A stretch of 48,717 bases of DNA from Pollutimonas sp035515055 (GCA_035515055.1 DATJBV010000010.1:1-48717), one strand, 5' to 3'; counted from the first letter of the stretch, positions 33,197 to 42,478 are shown. Numbers and translations: made by a program. Notes: a model not told the origin generated them from the letters alone.

Positions 33197-34687
33197 TCAG
33201 TTACGCATCGACTGTGTTTCCTGGTAACGGACATGCCAGGATAAGGCGGCCTCTAGCATATGAGGCGTCTGTCCGCCGCGCTTGCACGCCTTGTCGAAGT
33301 ATTCGCGCAGCTCGTCGCGGTAGTCGGGATGCGCGCAACGCTCGATAATCAGCACGGCACGTTCCCGAGGAGCCAATCCACGCAAATCGGCCAGGCCCCA
33401 TTCGGTGGCCACGACATCGACATCGTGTTCGGTGTGGTCCACATGCGAGGCCATGGGGACGATGCTGGAAATGGCCCCCGCCTTGGCAGTCGACTTGGTC
33501 ACGAATATCGACAAATGGGCATTGCGCGCAAAATCGCCGGAGCCGCCGATGCCATTCATCATGTGGGTGCCGCCCACGTGGGTGGAATTGACATTGCCAT
33601 AAATATCGAACTCGAGGGCGGTATTCAGTGCAATGATGCCGAGGCGGCGGATAAGTTCGGCCGCATTGCTTATTTCCTGCGGCCGCAATACTAACTGGCT
33701 GCGATAGCGTTCAACATCGTCAAGAAACCGTTGATGCATCCGGCTGGAAAGCGTAATGGACGAAGCCGAGGCAAACTCCAATTGGCCCGAATCCAGCAGC
33801 TCGAAAGCACTGTCCTGCAATACCTCGGAGTACATCGTCATGCCGGTGAATGGCGCGCCGATCAATCCATGCAACACCGCATTGGCGATGGTGCCTATGC
33901 CGGCCTGCAACGGCATCAACGCCGGTGTCAGCCGTCCCGCGCGCACTTCGCCCAGGAAGAACTCGACCACATGGCGTGCGATGGCCTCAGTCTCTTCGTC
34001 CGGGGGCAGTATCGTCGATGGACTATCGGCGCTGTCTGTGATGACAATGGCCGCGATACGCGACGGATCGACTCGAATGGCAGCTGAACCGATGCGCTGG
34101 TCGGCGGCCAACAGCGGGATAGGCGAACGCTGGGGCCTGCCGCCCGGGATGTAGATATCGTGCAAGCCTTCCAGCGCCAACGGCATGCTCAGGTTGAGTT
34201 CGATGATGACCTGGGCCGCCTGCTCGACGAAGCTGGCCGAGTTGCCGACCGACGTGCTGGGCACTATCCCGCCGTCTTCAGTGATTGCGATAGCTTCGAT
34301 CACCGCAATATCGATGGCCGCAAGATTTCCCGTGCGCAACTGGTCGACGGTTTCAGACAAATGCTGGTCGATGAACATGACCTCGCCGGAATTAATCTTC
34401 TTGCGCAGCCGGGCATCGGCCTGGAATGGCATGCGCCGAGCCAACAGTCCTGCATCGGCCATGAGTCCGTCGCTGTCATTACCCAGCGATGCGCCGGTAA
34501 TGAGTGATAGGCGCAGCTCTTCGCGCCGGGCGCGTTCTGCCAGCGCCTCCGGCAATGCCTTGCAGTCGCCCGCCTTGGTAAACCCGCTCATCCCCACCAC
34601 CATCCCGTCGCGGAACAAACCTGCCGCCTGTTCGGCGGACATGATCTTGTGCTGCAACGCGGGATGGCGAATTCTGTCTCTATACAT
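33197..34687 (-). CDS. Acetyl-CoA hydrolase/succinyl-CoA:carboxylate CoA-transferase
   Basis: A 496-residue enzyme of the acetate-type CoA-transferase family (Cat1/AarC/ScpC). It swaps CoA between succinyl-CoA and acetate or propionate, or hydrolyses acetyl-CoA. A GNVNSTH glycine-rich loop and a TMYSEVLQD segment with E288, the likely catalytic glutamate by comparison with AarC E294, are visible. It is divergent from a LysR regulator gene, with an inverted repeat (34714-34737) between them. Substrate is not decided by sequence. Confidence 0.9.
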   Translation of the reverse strand: MYRDRIRHPALQHKIMSAEQAAGLFRDGMVVGMSGFTKAGDCKALPEALAERARREELRLSLITGASLGNDSDGLMADAGLLARRMPFQADARLRKKINSGEVMFIDQHLSETVDQLRTGNLAAIDIAVIEAIAITEDGGIVPSTSVGNSASFVEQAAQVIIELNLSMPLALEGLHDIYIPGGRPQRSPIPLLAADQRIGSAAIRVDPSRIAAIVITDSADSPSTILPPDEETEAIARHVVEFFLGEVRAGRLTPALMPLQAGIGTIANAVLHGLIGAPFTGMTMYSEVLQDSAFELLDSGQLEFASASSITLSSRMHQRFLDDVERYRSQLVLRPQEISNAAELIRRLGIIALNTALEFDIYGNVNSTHVGGTHMMNGIGGSGDFARNAHLSIFVTKSTAKAGAISSIVPMASHVDHTEHDVDVVATEWGLADLRGLAPRERAVLIIERCAHPDYRDELREYFDKACKRGGQTPHMLEAALSWHVRYQETQSMRN

Positions 34688-34713
34688 GTTCTACTCGTCA
34701 TGAATGTTCTTAC

Positions 34714-34737
34714 AAAGGCAAGATTAGCATTGCCTTT
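34714..34737. promoter_or_regulatory. Inverted repeat between divergent CoA-transferase and LysR genes
   Basis: Perfect arms AAAGGCAA (34714-34721) and TTGCCTTT (34730-34737) with an 8-bp spacer. Position and symmetry suit an operator of the adjacent LysR protein; the inner T-N11-A type pattern was not established. No regulator binding is known. Confidence 0.5.
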
Positions 34738-34801
34738 ATGAATTAAACTCACTAGACTAAGTCGGTTTTTTCATTAAGAACAGTCGCTGAAAAGGATAGA
34801 C

Positions 34802-35722
34802 GTGGATGTTCGGTCACTAAGATACTTTGTAGAAACAGTGCGTCAGAGCAGCTTTACGCAAGCCGCGTTGAATCTGGACGTAACGCAATCCACCATCAGC
34901 AAGATGGTCCGCCAGCTCGAAGACGAGATCGGAGAACCCTTGCTTATTCGGGACACACGGCAATTCGCGCTGACCGACACCGGCCGGGTGGTTTACGAGC
35001 GCGGTCTTGATGTATTGGCGGCAATGCGCCAGCTATCCGCGCAAGTCCTTCAAACCCAAGCGCTTACGCACGGTACGCTGCATGTCGGCATGCCGCCCAT
35101 GATCAACCTGCTTTTTACTCAAGTGCTGAAAACATTTCGCGCCCGGCACCCGCACATCACCCTGATCCTGCATGAAGACACAGGCCAGGCAATAGAGCGT
35201 GAAGTGGCAAGTGGCGACGTCGAGATCGGGATGAGCGTTCTGCCGGTGGACCCCGACCTGGACATTGTGGCGTTGCCCGTTGCAAGCCACGCCGTATGGG
35301 CCATTGGCGCGCCAGGCGCGTTCAAGCCCGGCAAGCCAAGCGTGCGCCTGGAGGCATTGCGCGCGCTCCCCCTGGTCCTGCTGAATGATGATTTCGCACT
35401 TACGCGGCGCTTGCGCCGGGCATTTCAGCAGGCAGGCATCGAACCGAGAATTGCCGCTCAAAGCGGCCAGTGGGACTGGACGGTGGCGATGGCGCGTGCC
35501 GGCATGGGGGTGGCGCTTTTGCCTGAACCGTTTATCAGGCTATTGCCCGATCATGAAGGACTTGCCTTGGCGCGGATAGTCGAGCCGGAAGTTTCATGGG
35601 AAGTCGCCCATGTATGGAACGGCCGATACTTGTCGCATGCGGCCCGCGCCTGGCTGGAGATATGCCAGGCGACGCTGGGCGGGCACTGGCTGGACGAAAC
35701 CAGCCAGCACGATACGCGTTAG
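34802..35722 (+). CDS. LysR-family transcriptional regulator
   Basis: A 306-residue regulator: winged helix-turn-helix at about 1-60 (SFTQAALNLDVTQSTISKMVRQLE) and a periplasmic-binding-like effector domain (about 90-295). The start codon is GTG, with AAGGA about 8 nt upstream. Being divergent from the CoA-transferase gene, it probably controls it through the inverted repeat at 34714-34737. The stop overlaps the convergent ahpF stop by 4 bp. Confidence 0.92.
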   Translation: MDVRSLRYFVETVRQSSFTQAALNLDVTQSTISKMVRQLEDEIGEPLLIRDTRQFALTDTGRVVYERGLDVLAAMRQLSAQVLQTQALTHGTLHVGMPPMINLLFTQVLKTFRARHPHITLILHEDTGQAIEREVASGDVEIGMSVLPVDPDLDIVALPVASHAVWAIGAPGAFKPGKPSVRLEALRALPLVLLNDDFALTRRLRRAFQQAGIEPRIAAQSGQWDWTVAMARAGMGVALLPEPFIRLLPDHEGLALARIVEPEVSWEVAHVWNGRYLSHAARAWLEICQATLGGHWLDETSQHDTR

Positions 35723-37314
35723 GCGTCTACCGCCACCGCGGCGGCTTCGGCATCTTCTTCGTCGGACACAGAGCTGCGGATGAGGTGATCGAACGCTCCC
35801 AACGCCGCCTTTGCGCCGTCGCCAGCCGCAATCACAATTTGCTTGTAAGGCACGGTGGTGACGTCTCCCGCCGCGAAGACGCCAGGAAGCGACGTCTGGC
35901 CGCGAGCGTCCACCTCGATCTCGCCATGACGCGACAAGGCCAGCGTGCCCTTGAGCCATTCGGTATTCGGAACCAGGCCGATTTGCACGAAAACGCCTTC
36001 CAGTTCGATGTTTCGCAGCTCGCCGGACTCCCTGTCTTTATAAGACAAGCCATTGACCTTCTTTCCGTCGCCGTGAACTTCAGTGGTTTGAGCCGACTTG
36101 ATGACAGTCACGTTAGGCATGCTTAGGAGCTTACGCTGCAACACAGCATCCGCGCGCAATGTGTCGCCGTATTCGATTAGCGTTACGTGCTTGACCAGCC
36201 CTGCCAGGTCGATGGCGGCTTCCACCCCGGAGTTTCCGCCGCCGATCACGGCAACCCGCTTGCCCTTGAACAGCGGGCCGTCGCAGTGCGGGCAGTACGC
36301 CACACCGGCGTTGCGATATTCCCGCTCGCCGGGAACATTGATTTCACGCCAACGCGCACCGGTTGCCAAAATTACAGACTTGCTCTTGAGGACGCCGCCA
36401 TTGGCCAGCGTGAGCTCAATGACCTTGCCCGGAGCGAGCGAGGCCGCCTCCTGCAGGTTCATGATGTCGACATCGTAGGCCTTGACGTGCTCTTCCAGCG
36501 CCATGGCGAACTTTGGACCTTCTGTTTCCGTCACGGAAATGAAGTTCTCGATGGCCATGGTGTCGAGTACTTGGCCGCCGAAACGCTGCGCCACGACGCC
36601 GGTACGGATGCCTTTGCGGGCCGCATAGACAGCGGCCGCGGCGCCGGCTGGGCCCCCGCCGACGATAAGTACGTCGTAAACGTCCTTGGCGGAAATCTCT
36701 TCGGCCCTGCGTGCGGCGGCGCCCGTGTCCAACTTCGACAGGATTTCCTCGACGCTTGAGCGGCCCTGGCCAAAGACTTCGCCATTCATGTACATCGTCG
36801 GCACCGACATGATTTGTCGCGCATCGACCTCGTCCTGGTACAGGGCGCCATCGATGGCCACGTGCTTGATGCGTGGATTGATGATGGACATGGTGTTCAA
36901 CGCCTGCACGACGTCGGGGCAATTCTGGCACGACAGCGAGAAATACGTTTCAAACGCGTAGTCGCCATCCAGATTGCGTATTTGCTCGACGACCGCGTCG
37001 TCGAGCTTTATTGGGTGCCCGCCCACTTGCAGCAGCGCCAACACGAGCGACGTGAATTCGTGGCCCATGGGGATGCCCGCGAACCCTACGCTGATGTCGG
37101 TTCCTGGACGGTTGATGCTGAAAGATGGCTTGCGTGTGTCGCTGTCGTTACGCTCTGTCAGGGAGATGCGATCAGACATCAGTTCGATTTCCCGCAGCAA
37201 CTCGCGCAATTCGCCTGATTTGGCGCTGTCATCGAGGCAGGCCACGATCTCGATAGGAAGCGAGACCATTTCCATATAGGATTTCAACTGAGTTTTGATA
37301 TTTGCATCTAACAT
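35719..37314 (-). CDS. ahpF: Alkyl hydroperoxide reductase subunit F
   Basis: The 531-residue flavoprotein that reduces AhpC using NAD(P)H. The N-terminal tandem thioredoxin-like domains carry the redox pair C129/C132 (CQNC); the C-terminal thioredoxin-reductase part has the FAD motif VGGGPAGAAAAV, the NAD motif VIGGGNSGVEAAI and the redox pair C341/C344 (CPHC). The start at 37314 (MLDANIK) is the family one; the open frame begins at 37356. ahpC lies 117 bp upstream, separated by two hairpins. Confidence 0.96.
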   Translation of the reverse strand: MLDANIKTQLKSYMEMVSLPIEIVACLDDSAKSGELRELLREIELMSDRISLTERNDSDTRKPSFSINRPGTDISVGFAGIPMGHEFTSLVLALLQVGGHPIKLDDAVVEQIRNLDGDYAFETYFSLSCQNCPDVVQALNTMSIINPRIKHVAIDGALYQDEVDARQIMSVPTMYMNGEVFGQGRSSVEEILSKLDTGAAARRAEEISAKDVYDVLIVGGGPAGAAAAVYAARKGIRTGVVAQRFGGQVLDTMAIENFISVTETEGPKFAMALEEHVKAYDVDIMNLQEAASLAPGKVIELTLANGGVLKSKSVILATGARWREINVPGEREYRNAGVAYCPHCDGPLFKGKRVAVIGGGNSGVEAAIDLAGLVKHVTLIEYGDTLRADAVLQRKLLSMPNVTVIKSAQTTEVHGDGKKVNGLSYKDRESGELRNIELEGVFVQIGLVPNTEWLKGTLALSRHGEIEVDARGQTSLPGVFAAGDVTTVPYKQIVIAAGDGAKAALGAFDHLIRSSVSDEEDAEAAAVAVDA

Positions 37315-37356
37315 AACGTATCGACCTTTTTGATAAGAGGATTCGGGTAGCCGCAA

Positions 37357-37411
37357 CCGGGCGTGTGGCCCGGATGGGCGTATTCACATACTTGCCGGCT
37401 TATCGAAGCCG
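37357..37411 (-). other. Two hairpins in the ahpC-ahpF intergenic region
   Basis: CCGGGC/GCCCGG (37357-37362 and 37368-37373, 5-nt loop) and CGGCTT/AAGCCG (37396-37401 and 37406-37411, 4-nt loop). Neither is followed by a T run on the transcript, so they are not clean terminators. They may protect the ahpC mRNA 3' end or reduce read-through into ahpF, giving the expected excess of AhpC. Confidence 0.5.
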
Positions 37412-37431
37412 AATATTGACGCTTCGGATCC

Positions 37432-37995
37432 TTAGATCTTGCCGACCAGATCCAGCGAAGGTGTCAGGGTCTTGGCGCCTTCTTCCCACTTGGCGGGGCA
37501 TACTTCACCGGGGTGAGCGGCAATATACTGAGCCGCCTTGACCTTGCGCAGCAATTCGGAAGCAACGCGGCCGATACCGTTGTCGTGCACTTCCATCACC
37601 TTGATCTGGCCTTCCGGATTCACGACGAACGTGCCGCGCAATGCCATGCCTTCTTCTTCGATCAGGACTTCGAAGTTCCTGGCCAGCACATGGGTAGGAT
37701 CGGCAATCATGGGGTACGTGACTTTGCCGATGGCGTCCGACGTGTCGTGCCACGCTTTGTGCGAGAAATGAGTATCAGTGGAAACGCTGTAGATTTCGGC
37801 GCCGATCTTCTTGAATTCGGCATATTGCTCGGCCAGGTCTTCCAGTTCGGTTGGGCACACAAAGGTGAAGTCGGCTGGATAGAAAACAAACACAGACCAC
37901 TTGCCGGCCACGGATTCATTGCTGACGTCGACGAATTTGCCGTTGTGGAATGCGGTAGCTTTGAAGGGTTTGATCTGGGTGTTAATAAGGGACAT
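37432..37995 (-). CDS. ahpC: Alkyl hydroperoxide reductase peroxiredoxin AhpC
   Basis: The 187-residue 2-Cys peroxiredoxin that detoxifies H2O2 and organic peroxides. Peroxidatic C47 lies in FTFVCPTE; resolving C166 lies in GEVCPAKW. The usual N-terminus MSLINTQIKPFKA supports the ATG at 37995. It is recycled by AhpF encoded next on the same strand and is preceded by a near-consensus promoter containing an OxyR-like palindrome (38037-38075). Confidence 0.97.
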   Translation of the reverse strand: MSLINTQIKPFKATAFHNGKFVDVSNESVAGKWSVFVFYPADFTFVCPTELEDLAEQYAEFKKIGAEIYSVSTDTHFSHKAWHDTSDAIGKVTYPMIADPTHVLARNFEVLIEEEGMALRGTFVVNPEGQIKVMEVHDNGIGRVASELLRKVKAAQYIAAHPGEVCPAKWEEGAKTLTPSLDLVGKI

Positions 37996-38036
37996 TGTGC
38001 TTTTCCTTTAGGTGGTTAAGAACTAACTACAAGCGA

Positions 38037-38075
38037 AGTATAGGACATAACTATCAATTATGGCAATTGATAGTT
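38037..38075 (-). promoter_or_regulatory. ahpC promoter with OxyR-like palindrome
   Basis: Reverse strand: -35 TTGCCA (38061-38066) and -10 TATACT (38037-38042), 18 bp apart. A perfect inverted repeat AACTATCAATT/AATTGATAGTT (38049-38059 and 38065-38075, 5-bp centre) covers the -35. OxyR sites have ATAG/CTAT half-sites and usually abut the -35, and ahpCF is a classic OxyR target, so OxyR control is likely. No oxyR gene lies in the window. Confidence 0.7.
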
Positions 38076-38081
38076 TTTATA

Positions 38082-39212
38082 TTAGTCATTGGCTAAGACT
38101 ATCGGCGACCGCCGAATCGTGAGTGGCGCGGTGTCACGCCGGTGCACGTCGAAAAACCGCCACATGGCCAAACTGGCGTTGGGGCCGTCCTTCGCATGAA
38201 ACTTCAGGCGGTGGTCGCCGCCGCTCCATCCATGCCCTGCACCCTTCACCAGACACAGCCTCACCACCGGCTTGCGGGCCTGCAAATAATCTTCCCGCAA
38301 ATACTCCCGGGTCGTGCCCGCTCCCATCACGCTGACTTTGGGCAATGGTTCGGTGGCGGCGAACATCCAGTTCAAGTACACGAACTGCTGGGCCAGTTGC
38401 CTGGCATTGAGCAGCGCCACCACTCTATCGCGCTGTCCATGCAAAATGATGACAGGCATGCCGGGAAAGTGGTCGAGCGCCGGCACAAGCGCTTCTATAA
38501 GCCTGGCCGGCGGCCGCTGGGCGCCATGGCGCATGGTATGCACGCCAGCCTGAGCCGAGTGCGCATCACCGAGAACGGCGCCCGAGTGCATGGCAACCGC
38601 GGCAAACAGTCGCGGGTGACGCAAGGCCGTGAGGCCCGCCATGCATGCGCCCGCCGACATGCCCGCCAGGTAGACCCGGGCCGGATCGAGCCTATGGCGA
38701 GCAACGAGGGTGCGCGTAAGGTCGGCAATGGCATCCGCCTCGGCTGCGCCGTGGGCCGCGTCGGGCTGAAACCAGCGCCAGCACCGCAAGGCTTGAACGC
38801 GACGCGTTTGCTGCGGGTAGGCAACTACGAATCCTTTGGCGTCCGCGAGCCGGTTCATCCGGGTGCCGAGCGCTAGATCGTGAGCCGTCTGTTGGCAACC
38901 GTGCAGCATGACCACAAGCGGCAGACCGGCAATGGGCCTTGTTGGGGGTCTATACAAGGAATAAGCCAAGCGGCCCAGGAGCTCGGTATGGGAAGGTGAC
39001 GTTTTGTGAACGAGATTTTGCCAAGTTCCAGCCCAGGCGACGGCAATGGGCGCCGGGGCCTTTAAAGTGGGTCCACCCCGAGCGACGGAGCTACGAGCAG
39101 GTGCTGCCCGCTTCTTTGCGGGCAGGCGAGTAGCTGTCTTGAGTGCCTGGCGCTGCAATCGCGCCATACGCTTGACCGTGGAGAAAAATAGAGTACTGAG
39201 CTTTTTTGCCAT
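38082..39212 (-). CDS. PHB depolymerase-family esterase
   Basis: A 376-residue alpha/beta hydrolase related to the poly(3-hydroxybutyrate) depolymerase family. Oxyanion motif HGCQQT (about 104-109), lipase box GMSAGA with S186, and the late GAGHGWSGGD histidine motif fit. The N-terminus is basic (KRAAPARSSVARGG) without a clear signal peptide, suggesting an intracellular or phasin-like location. The start at 39212 is 2 bp after the MFS stop; the frame is open further up. Its stop borders the ahpC palindrome. Confidence 0.85.
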   Translation of the reverse strand: MAKKLSTLFFSTVKRMARLQRQALKTATRLPAKKRAAPARSSVARGGPTLKAPAPIAVAWAGTWQNLVHKTSPSHTELLGRLAYSLYRPPTRPIAGLPLVVMLHGCQQTAHDLALGTRMNRLADAKGFVVAYPQQTRRVQALRCWRWFQPDAAHGAAEADAIADLTRTLVARHRLDPARVYLAGMSAGACMAGLTALRHPRLFAAVAMHSGAVLGDAHSAQAGVHTMRHGAQRPPARLIEALVPALDHFPGMPVIILHGQRDRVVALLNARQLAQQFVYLNWMFAATEPLPKVSVMGAGTTREYLREDYLQARKPVVRLCLVKGAGHGWSGGDHRLKFHAKDGPNASLAMWRFFDVHRRDTAPLTIRRSPIVLAND

Positions 39213-39214
39213 AG

Positions 39215-40453
39215 TTATCCATGTGTTTTCACCTGGATAGCCCGACCCGCCCCCCAACCGTTGACTGCCACTCCGATCCCGATCAGGGCAAAAAGCCATC
39301 CCGAGACACTATACCCGCCGGTTGTGCTGTGAAGTATGCCAACGAGTAACGGCCCAAAGGCGGCAAGCACATAGCCGACACCTTGCGCCATGCCCGACAA
39401 TTGCGCGGCCACCTGGGAGTCTGGCGACCGCAGCACAATGACGGTCATTGCCATGGCAAACAAACCGCCTTGCCCCACCCCTTGCAATATGGCCCAAAGC
39501 CACACCATGGACAAGGGCGCGAACAACACCCCCAAAAGAGCCGTGACTGCAAGCGCGCCGAGCGATGCGTTGAAGAGGCGCTGATCCTTGCACCTGACCG
39601 CCAAGGGCGGAACAAGCAGGCAAGTGACGACTTGGACCATGATGGAAACTGACACGACGAGTCCCGCCGTAACGCCATCGAGGCCGCGATCACGGAGAAT
39701 GGGAGCCATCCAGCCCATCACGCAATAGGCCAGTGCCGATTGCAAGCCCATGAACAAGGTGACTTGCCACGCGAGGGGATTGCGCCACAGAGAACCCCTT
39801 ACCGAGCGGGCGTGGCCCGATGACCGCCGGCTCCGCAACGCCTGGGGAGCCCAAATAAAGGCAACCGCCGCCGCCGGGACAGCCCAGATGGCCAAGCCTA
39901 CGGCCCATGAATCATGAAAATAATGAGTGAGCGGCAAGGTCAAGGCAGCGGCCGCCGCCGCTCCACCGCACAATGCCATTGTGTATAGTCCGGTCATAAG
40001 TGCGGCATGCTCGGGAAAGTCCCTTTTCACGACACTGGGCAGCAACACGTTGCCCGTTGCTATTGCCGCCCCCGCCAATGCCGACCCGATAAACAGCCAC
40101 GGCACCCCGTCGAGCCCTCTTAAGGCCGTACCCAGCGTCAGAAGCAGTAAAACGGTGAGCAAGGTGCGTTCCGGGCCGACACGTTGAGAAATGCGCGGTG
40201 CCAACGTGGCGAATAGGCCAAGACACAATACAGGCAGCGTGGTCAAGTAGCCCGCCCCCGCGGACGATAATCCCGAGTCGCGGGCAACTTCCGGCAACAA
40301 CACCGAGAGGCTTGCAAACAAAGGCCGCAGGTTGAATGCGATCAGCATCAGGCTCAGGCCCAACAAGATCGGCGCGCCACGGCCTTTTTTAGGCTCGGCC
40401 GCCGCAGCGGCCGTGCCTAGCGTGCTGTGCTCAATCGACACGAGCACCGGCAT
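39215..40453 (-). CDS. CynX/NimT-family MFS transporter
   Basis: A 412-residue major facilitator protein with about twelve helices. The segment LMLIAFNLRPLFASLSVLLPE is typical of the CynX/NimT (cyanate/2-nitroimidazole) branch. Substrate unknown. Its start overlaps the Bug gene stop by 23 bp and its stop is 2 bp from the esterase start, indicating one operon. The exact start is not certain. Confidence 0.85.
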   Translation of the reverse strand: MPVLVSIEHSTLGTAAAAAEPKKGRGAPILLGLSLMLIAFNLRPLFASLSVLLPEVARDSGLSSAGAGYLTTLPVLCLGLFATLAPRISQRVGPERTLLTVLLLLTLGTALRGLDGVPWLFIGSALAGAAIATGNVLLPSVVKRDFPEHAALMTGLYTMALCGGAAAAAALTLPLTHYFHDSWAVGLAIWAVPAAAVAFIWAPQALRSRRSSGHARSVRGSLWRNPLAWQVTLFMGLQSALAYCVMGWMAPILRDRGLDGVTAGLVVSVSIMVQVVTCLLVPPLAVRCKDQRLFNASLGALAVTALLGVLFAPLSMVWLWAILQGVGQGGLFAMAMTVIVLRSPDSQVAAQLSGMAQGVGYVLAAFGPLLVGILHSTTGGYSVSGWLFALIGIGVAVNGWGAGRAIQVKTHG

Positions 40454-41405
40454 TGCGGACGATTGCTTCGTAGCGCGTCAGCTCGCCCCGCATAAGCTTG
40501 CCGAATGCGTCCGGTGTGGTTGGGGAGGCTTCAATAAGGAGGCCGGCAAAGCGCTTCTGCACCGCCGGGTCGCGCATGGTGGCTGTGAACGCCGCGTTCA
40601 GCTTCGCAATGACGTCTTTTGGTGTGCCCGCCGGGGCGACCAGGCCCCACCAGGTATCCACCTCGAAGTTGTCGAGCCCGGCTTCCTTGACGGTGGGAAC
40701 ATTTGGCAGCTCGGAAGAGCGCTTGGCCGTCGTGACCGCCAGGGCCGTGAGCTTGCCGCTGCGAATGTTCGGCGATGCCGTTGCCAGGTTGTCGAACGTG
40801 AAATCGATTTGCCCCGACAGCAGTGCCAATTGGGCTGGTGCCCCGCCGTTATACGGTACGTGCACGATGTCGACGCCCGCTTCGCGCTTGAACATTTCGC
40901 CGGCCAGATGACCGCCGCTGCCGTTACCGCCAGATCCGTAATTCAGTTTGCCTGGATTCTTTTTCGCGTAGTCGATGAGGTCTGCCAGGGTGGCAATATT
41001 GCGTTGTTTCGCCAGATCGGTATTGATAACCAGGACGTTGGGCACGCGCACCATTAATGTGATCGGTTCAAAGTCGGTTGCCGCGTTGAACGGCATGTTC
41101 TTGTACAGCCATGGGTTGACGGCATGCGACGCCAATGTCGCCACGCCTATGGTCGTTCCGTCTGGCGCGGCCTTGGCCACCAGATCCGAACCAATGTTGC
41201 CGCCGGCGCCCGGCTTGTTTTCTATAATGACCGGACCCAGCGCATCGCGCACGCCTTCGGCCAAAATGCGGGCGGTGACGTCGATCGGCCCACCGGCCGA
41301 GAAAGGCACGATTAGCCGCACAGGCTTTTCTTGCGCTAAAGAAGGCGCAGAAAGACAGGTTAAGGACAGCAGCGCCGTCAGCGCAATCAAAGCATTCCGT
41401 TTCAT
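40431..41405 (-). CDS. Bug-family (TctC-type) extracytoplasmic solute-binding protein
   Basis: A 324-residue periplasmic binding protein with a signal peptide (about 1-24, ending SLAQ), and the Bug motif RLIVPFSAGGPIDVTARILAE followed by VIIENKPGAGGNIGSD. Such proteins bind carboxylates and usually work with TctAB, but none is adjacent here; it might serve the tctBA pair at 7336-9315 or another importer. The start at 41405 gives a clean signal peptide; longer frames do not. It precedes the MFS and esterase genes. Confidence 0.92.
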   Translation of the reverse strand: MKRNALIALTALLSLTCLSAPSLAQEKPVRLIVPFSAGGPIDVTARILAEGVRDALGPVIIENKPGAGGNIGSDLVAKAAPDGTTIGVATLASHAVNPWLYKNMPFNAATDFEPITLMVRVPNVLVINTDLAKQRNIATLADLIDYAKKNPGKLNYGSGGNGSGGHLAGEMFKREAGVDIVHVPYNGGAPAQLALLSGQIDFTFDNLATASPNIRSGKLTALAVTTAKRSSELPNVPTVKEAGLDNFEVDTWWGLVAPAGTPKDVIAKLNAAFTATMRDPAVQKRFAGLLIEASPTTPDAFGKLMRGELTRYEAIVRNAGARVD

Positions 41406-41464
41406 GGCAATTCCATTAAAGTTGAAAAATCTGGTGGCGGTGAATCCGTGGCGCGAATCAAGCA

Positions 41465-42358
41465 TTATGCCGGGACACTCCCGGTATCGCCAGTGGGACG
41501 CCATGCCAGGCGCGCTTCGTACGCGCGCTGCAACAGGTCCGCCAGCGCGGTCGGATCATCTTGGACCATAGCCTGTTCGAACCGATCCAGCGCCTGCCGA
41601 AAATGCGCGAGTTGCTCCAGCGTCTGGTCGCGGTTGTCGCGGAGAATGTCACGCCACACTGTCGGCTCACAGCCTGCAATGCGAGAAAAATCGCGAAATC
41701 CCGGCCCGCCCAGGCCTAGCAGTTCCTCGGCATCGGGTTGAGCCAGCAATCCCCACATATAGGCAAATGCCAATAAATGAGGCAGGTGGCTTACCGCCGC
41801 AAGACCGCGATCGTGTGCGGCGGGCGTCAAGACCGTAACCCGGGCGCCGAGGGCCGTCCAGATCATGCGGGCACAGTCCACCTGCCGGGTGCTGGTGGAC
41901 TCCAGCGGCGTCAGTATGATTTGTCGATCGTGGTACAGACCCGCGAAAGGGTCGCCGGGACCGGCACGTTCCTTTCCGGCGATAGGATGCGCGGGCACAA
42001 AGTCGGGCAGATGCCGTCCCAGAACGTTTGCGGCATGGGCAACCACGCTGCGCTTGGTACTGCTCACGTCCATGAGCAGCACGCCGTCGGGAAGCAGTTC
42101 TGCAAGCTCGTCCAGCACACCGGGCATGGCGGCCACCGGCACCGCCACCATGACCAGATCGGCCTGGTCGACCGCGTCGGCCAGGCTGATGGCAATTTCA
42201 TCGATGATGCCTTTGCGGTGAAATGCGACGGCGTGGGAGTGAGGCCTGGAAAAACCGGCGACCACGTCAACCAGTCCGGCGTCGCGCAATGCAAGCGCAA
42301 ACGATCCGCCCATCAGGCCGCAACCCACCAGGGCAAGGCGGCGAAAACTAATTTGCAT
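41465..42358 (-). CDS. tyrA: Prephenate dehydrogenase
   Basis: A 297-residue TyrA, converting prephenate (or arogenate) to the tyrosine precursor with NAD(P)+. It begins with a Rossmann motif LVGCGLMGGSFALAL (10-24), then the family segment DVSSTKRSV and PAHPIAGKERAGP. In many Burkholderiales tyrA lies with aroA/pheA; here it stands alone, 60 bp before a Bug gene on the same strand. It may be a single or a second copy. Confidence 0.9.
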   Translation of the reverse strand: MQISFRRLALVGCGLMGGSFALALRDAGLVDVVAGFSRPHSHAVAFHRKGIIDEIAISLADAVDQADLVMVAVPVAAMPGVLDELAELLPDGVLLMDVSSTKRSVVAHAANVLGRHLPDFVPAHPIAGKERAGPGDPFAGLYHDRQIILTPLESTSTRQVDCARMIWTALGARVTVLTPAAHDRGLAAVSHLPHLLAFAYMWGLLAQPDAEELLGLGGPGFRDFSRIAGCEPTVWRDILRDNRDQTLEQLAHFRQALDRFEQAMVQDDPTALADLLQRAYEARLAWRPTGDTGSVPA

Positions 42359-42478
42359 TTTTCTTCATTTGAAAGTCGTTGCTTGTGAAAAACCAACCGG
42401 GCCAATTTACTACGAAGACGGCGCTTTGTTTATGATTCAATTTATCCGCATACAAATAGATACCTGACGCCATCATAT

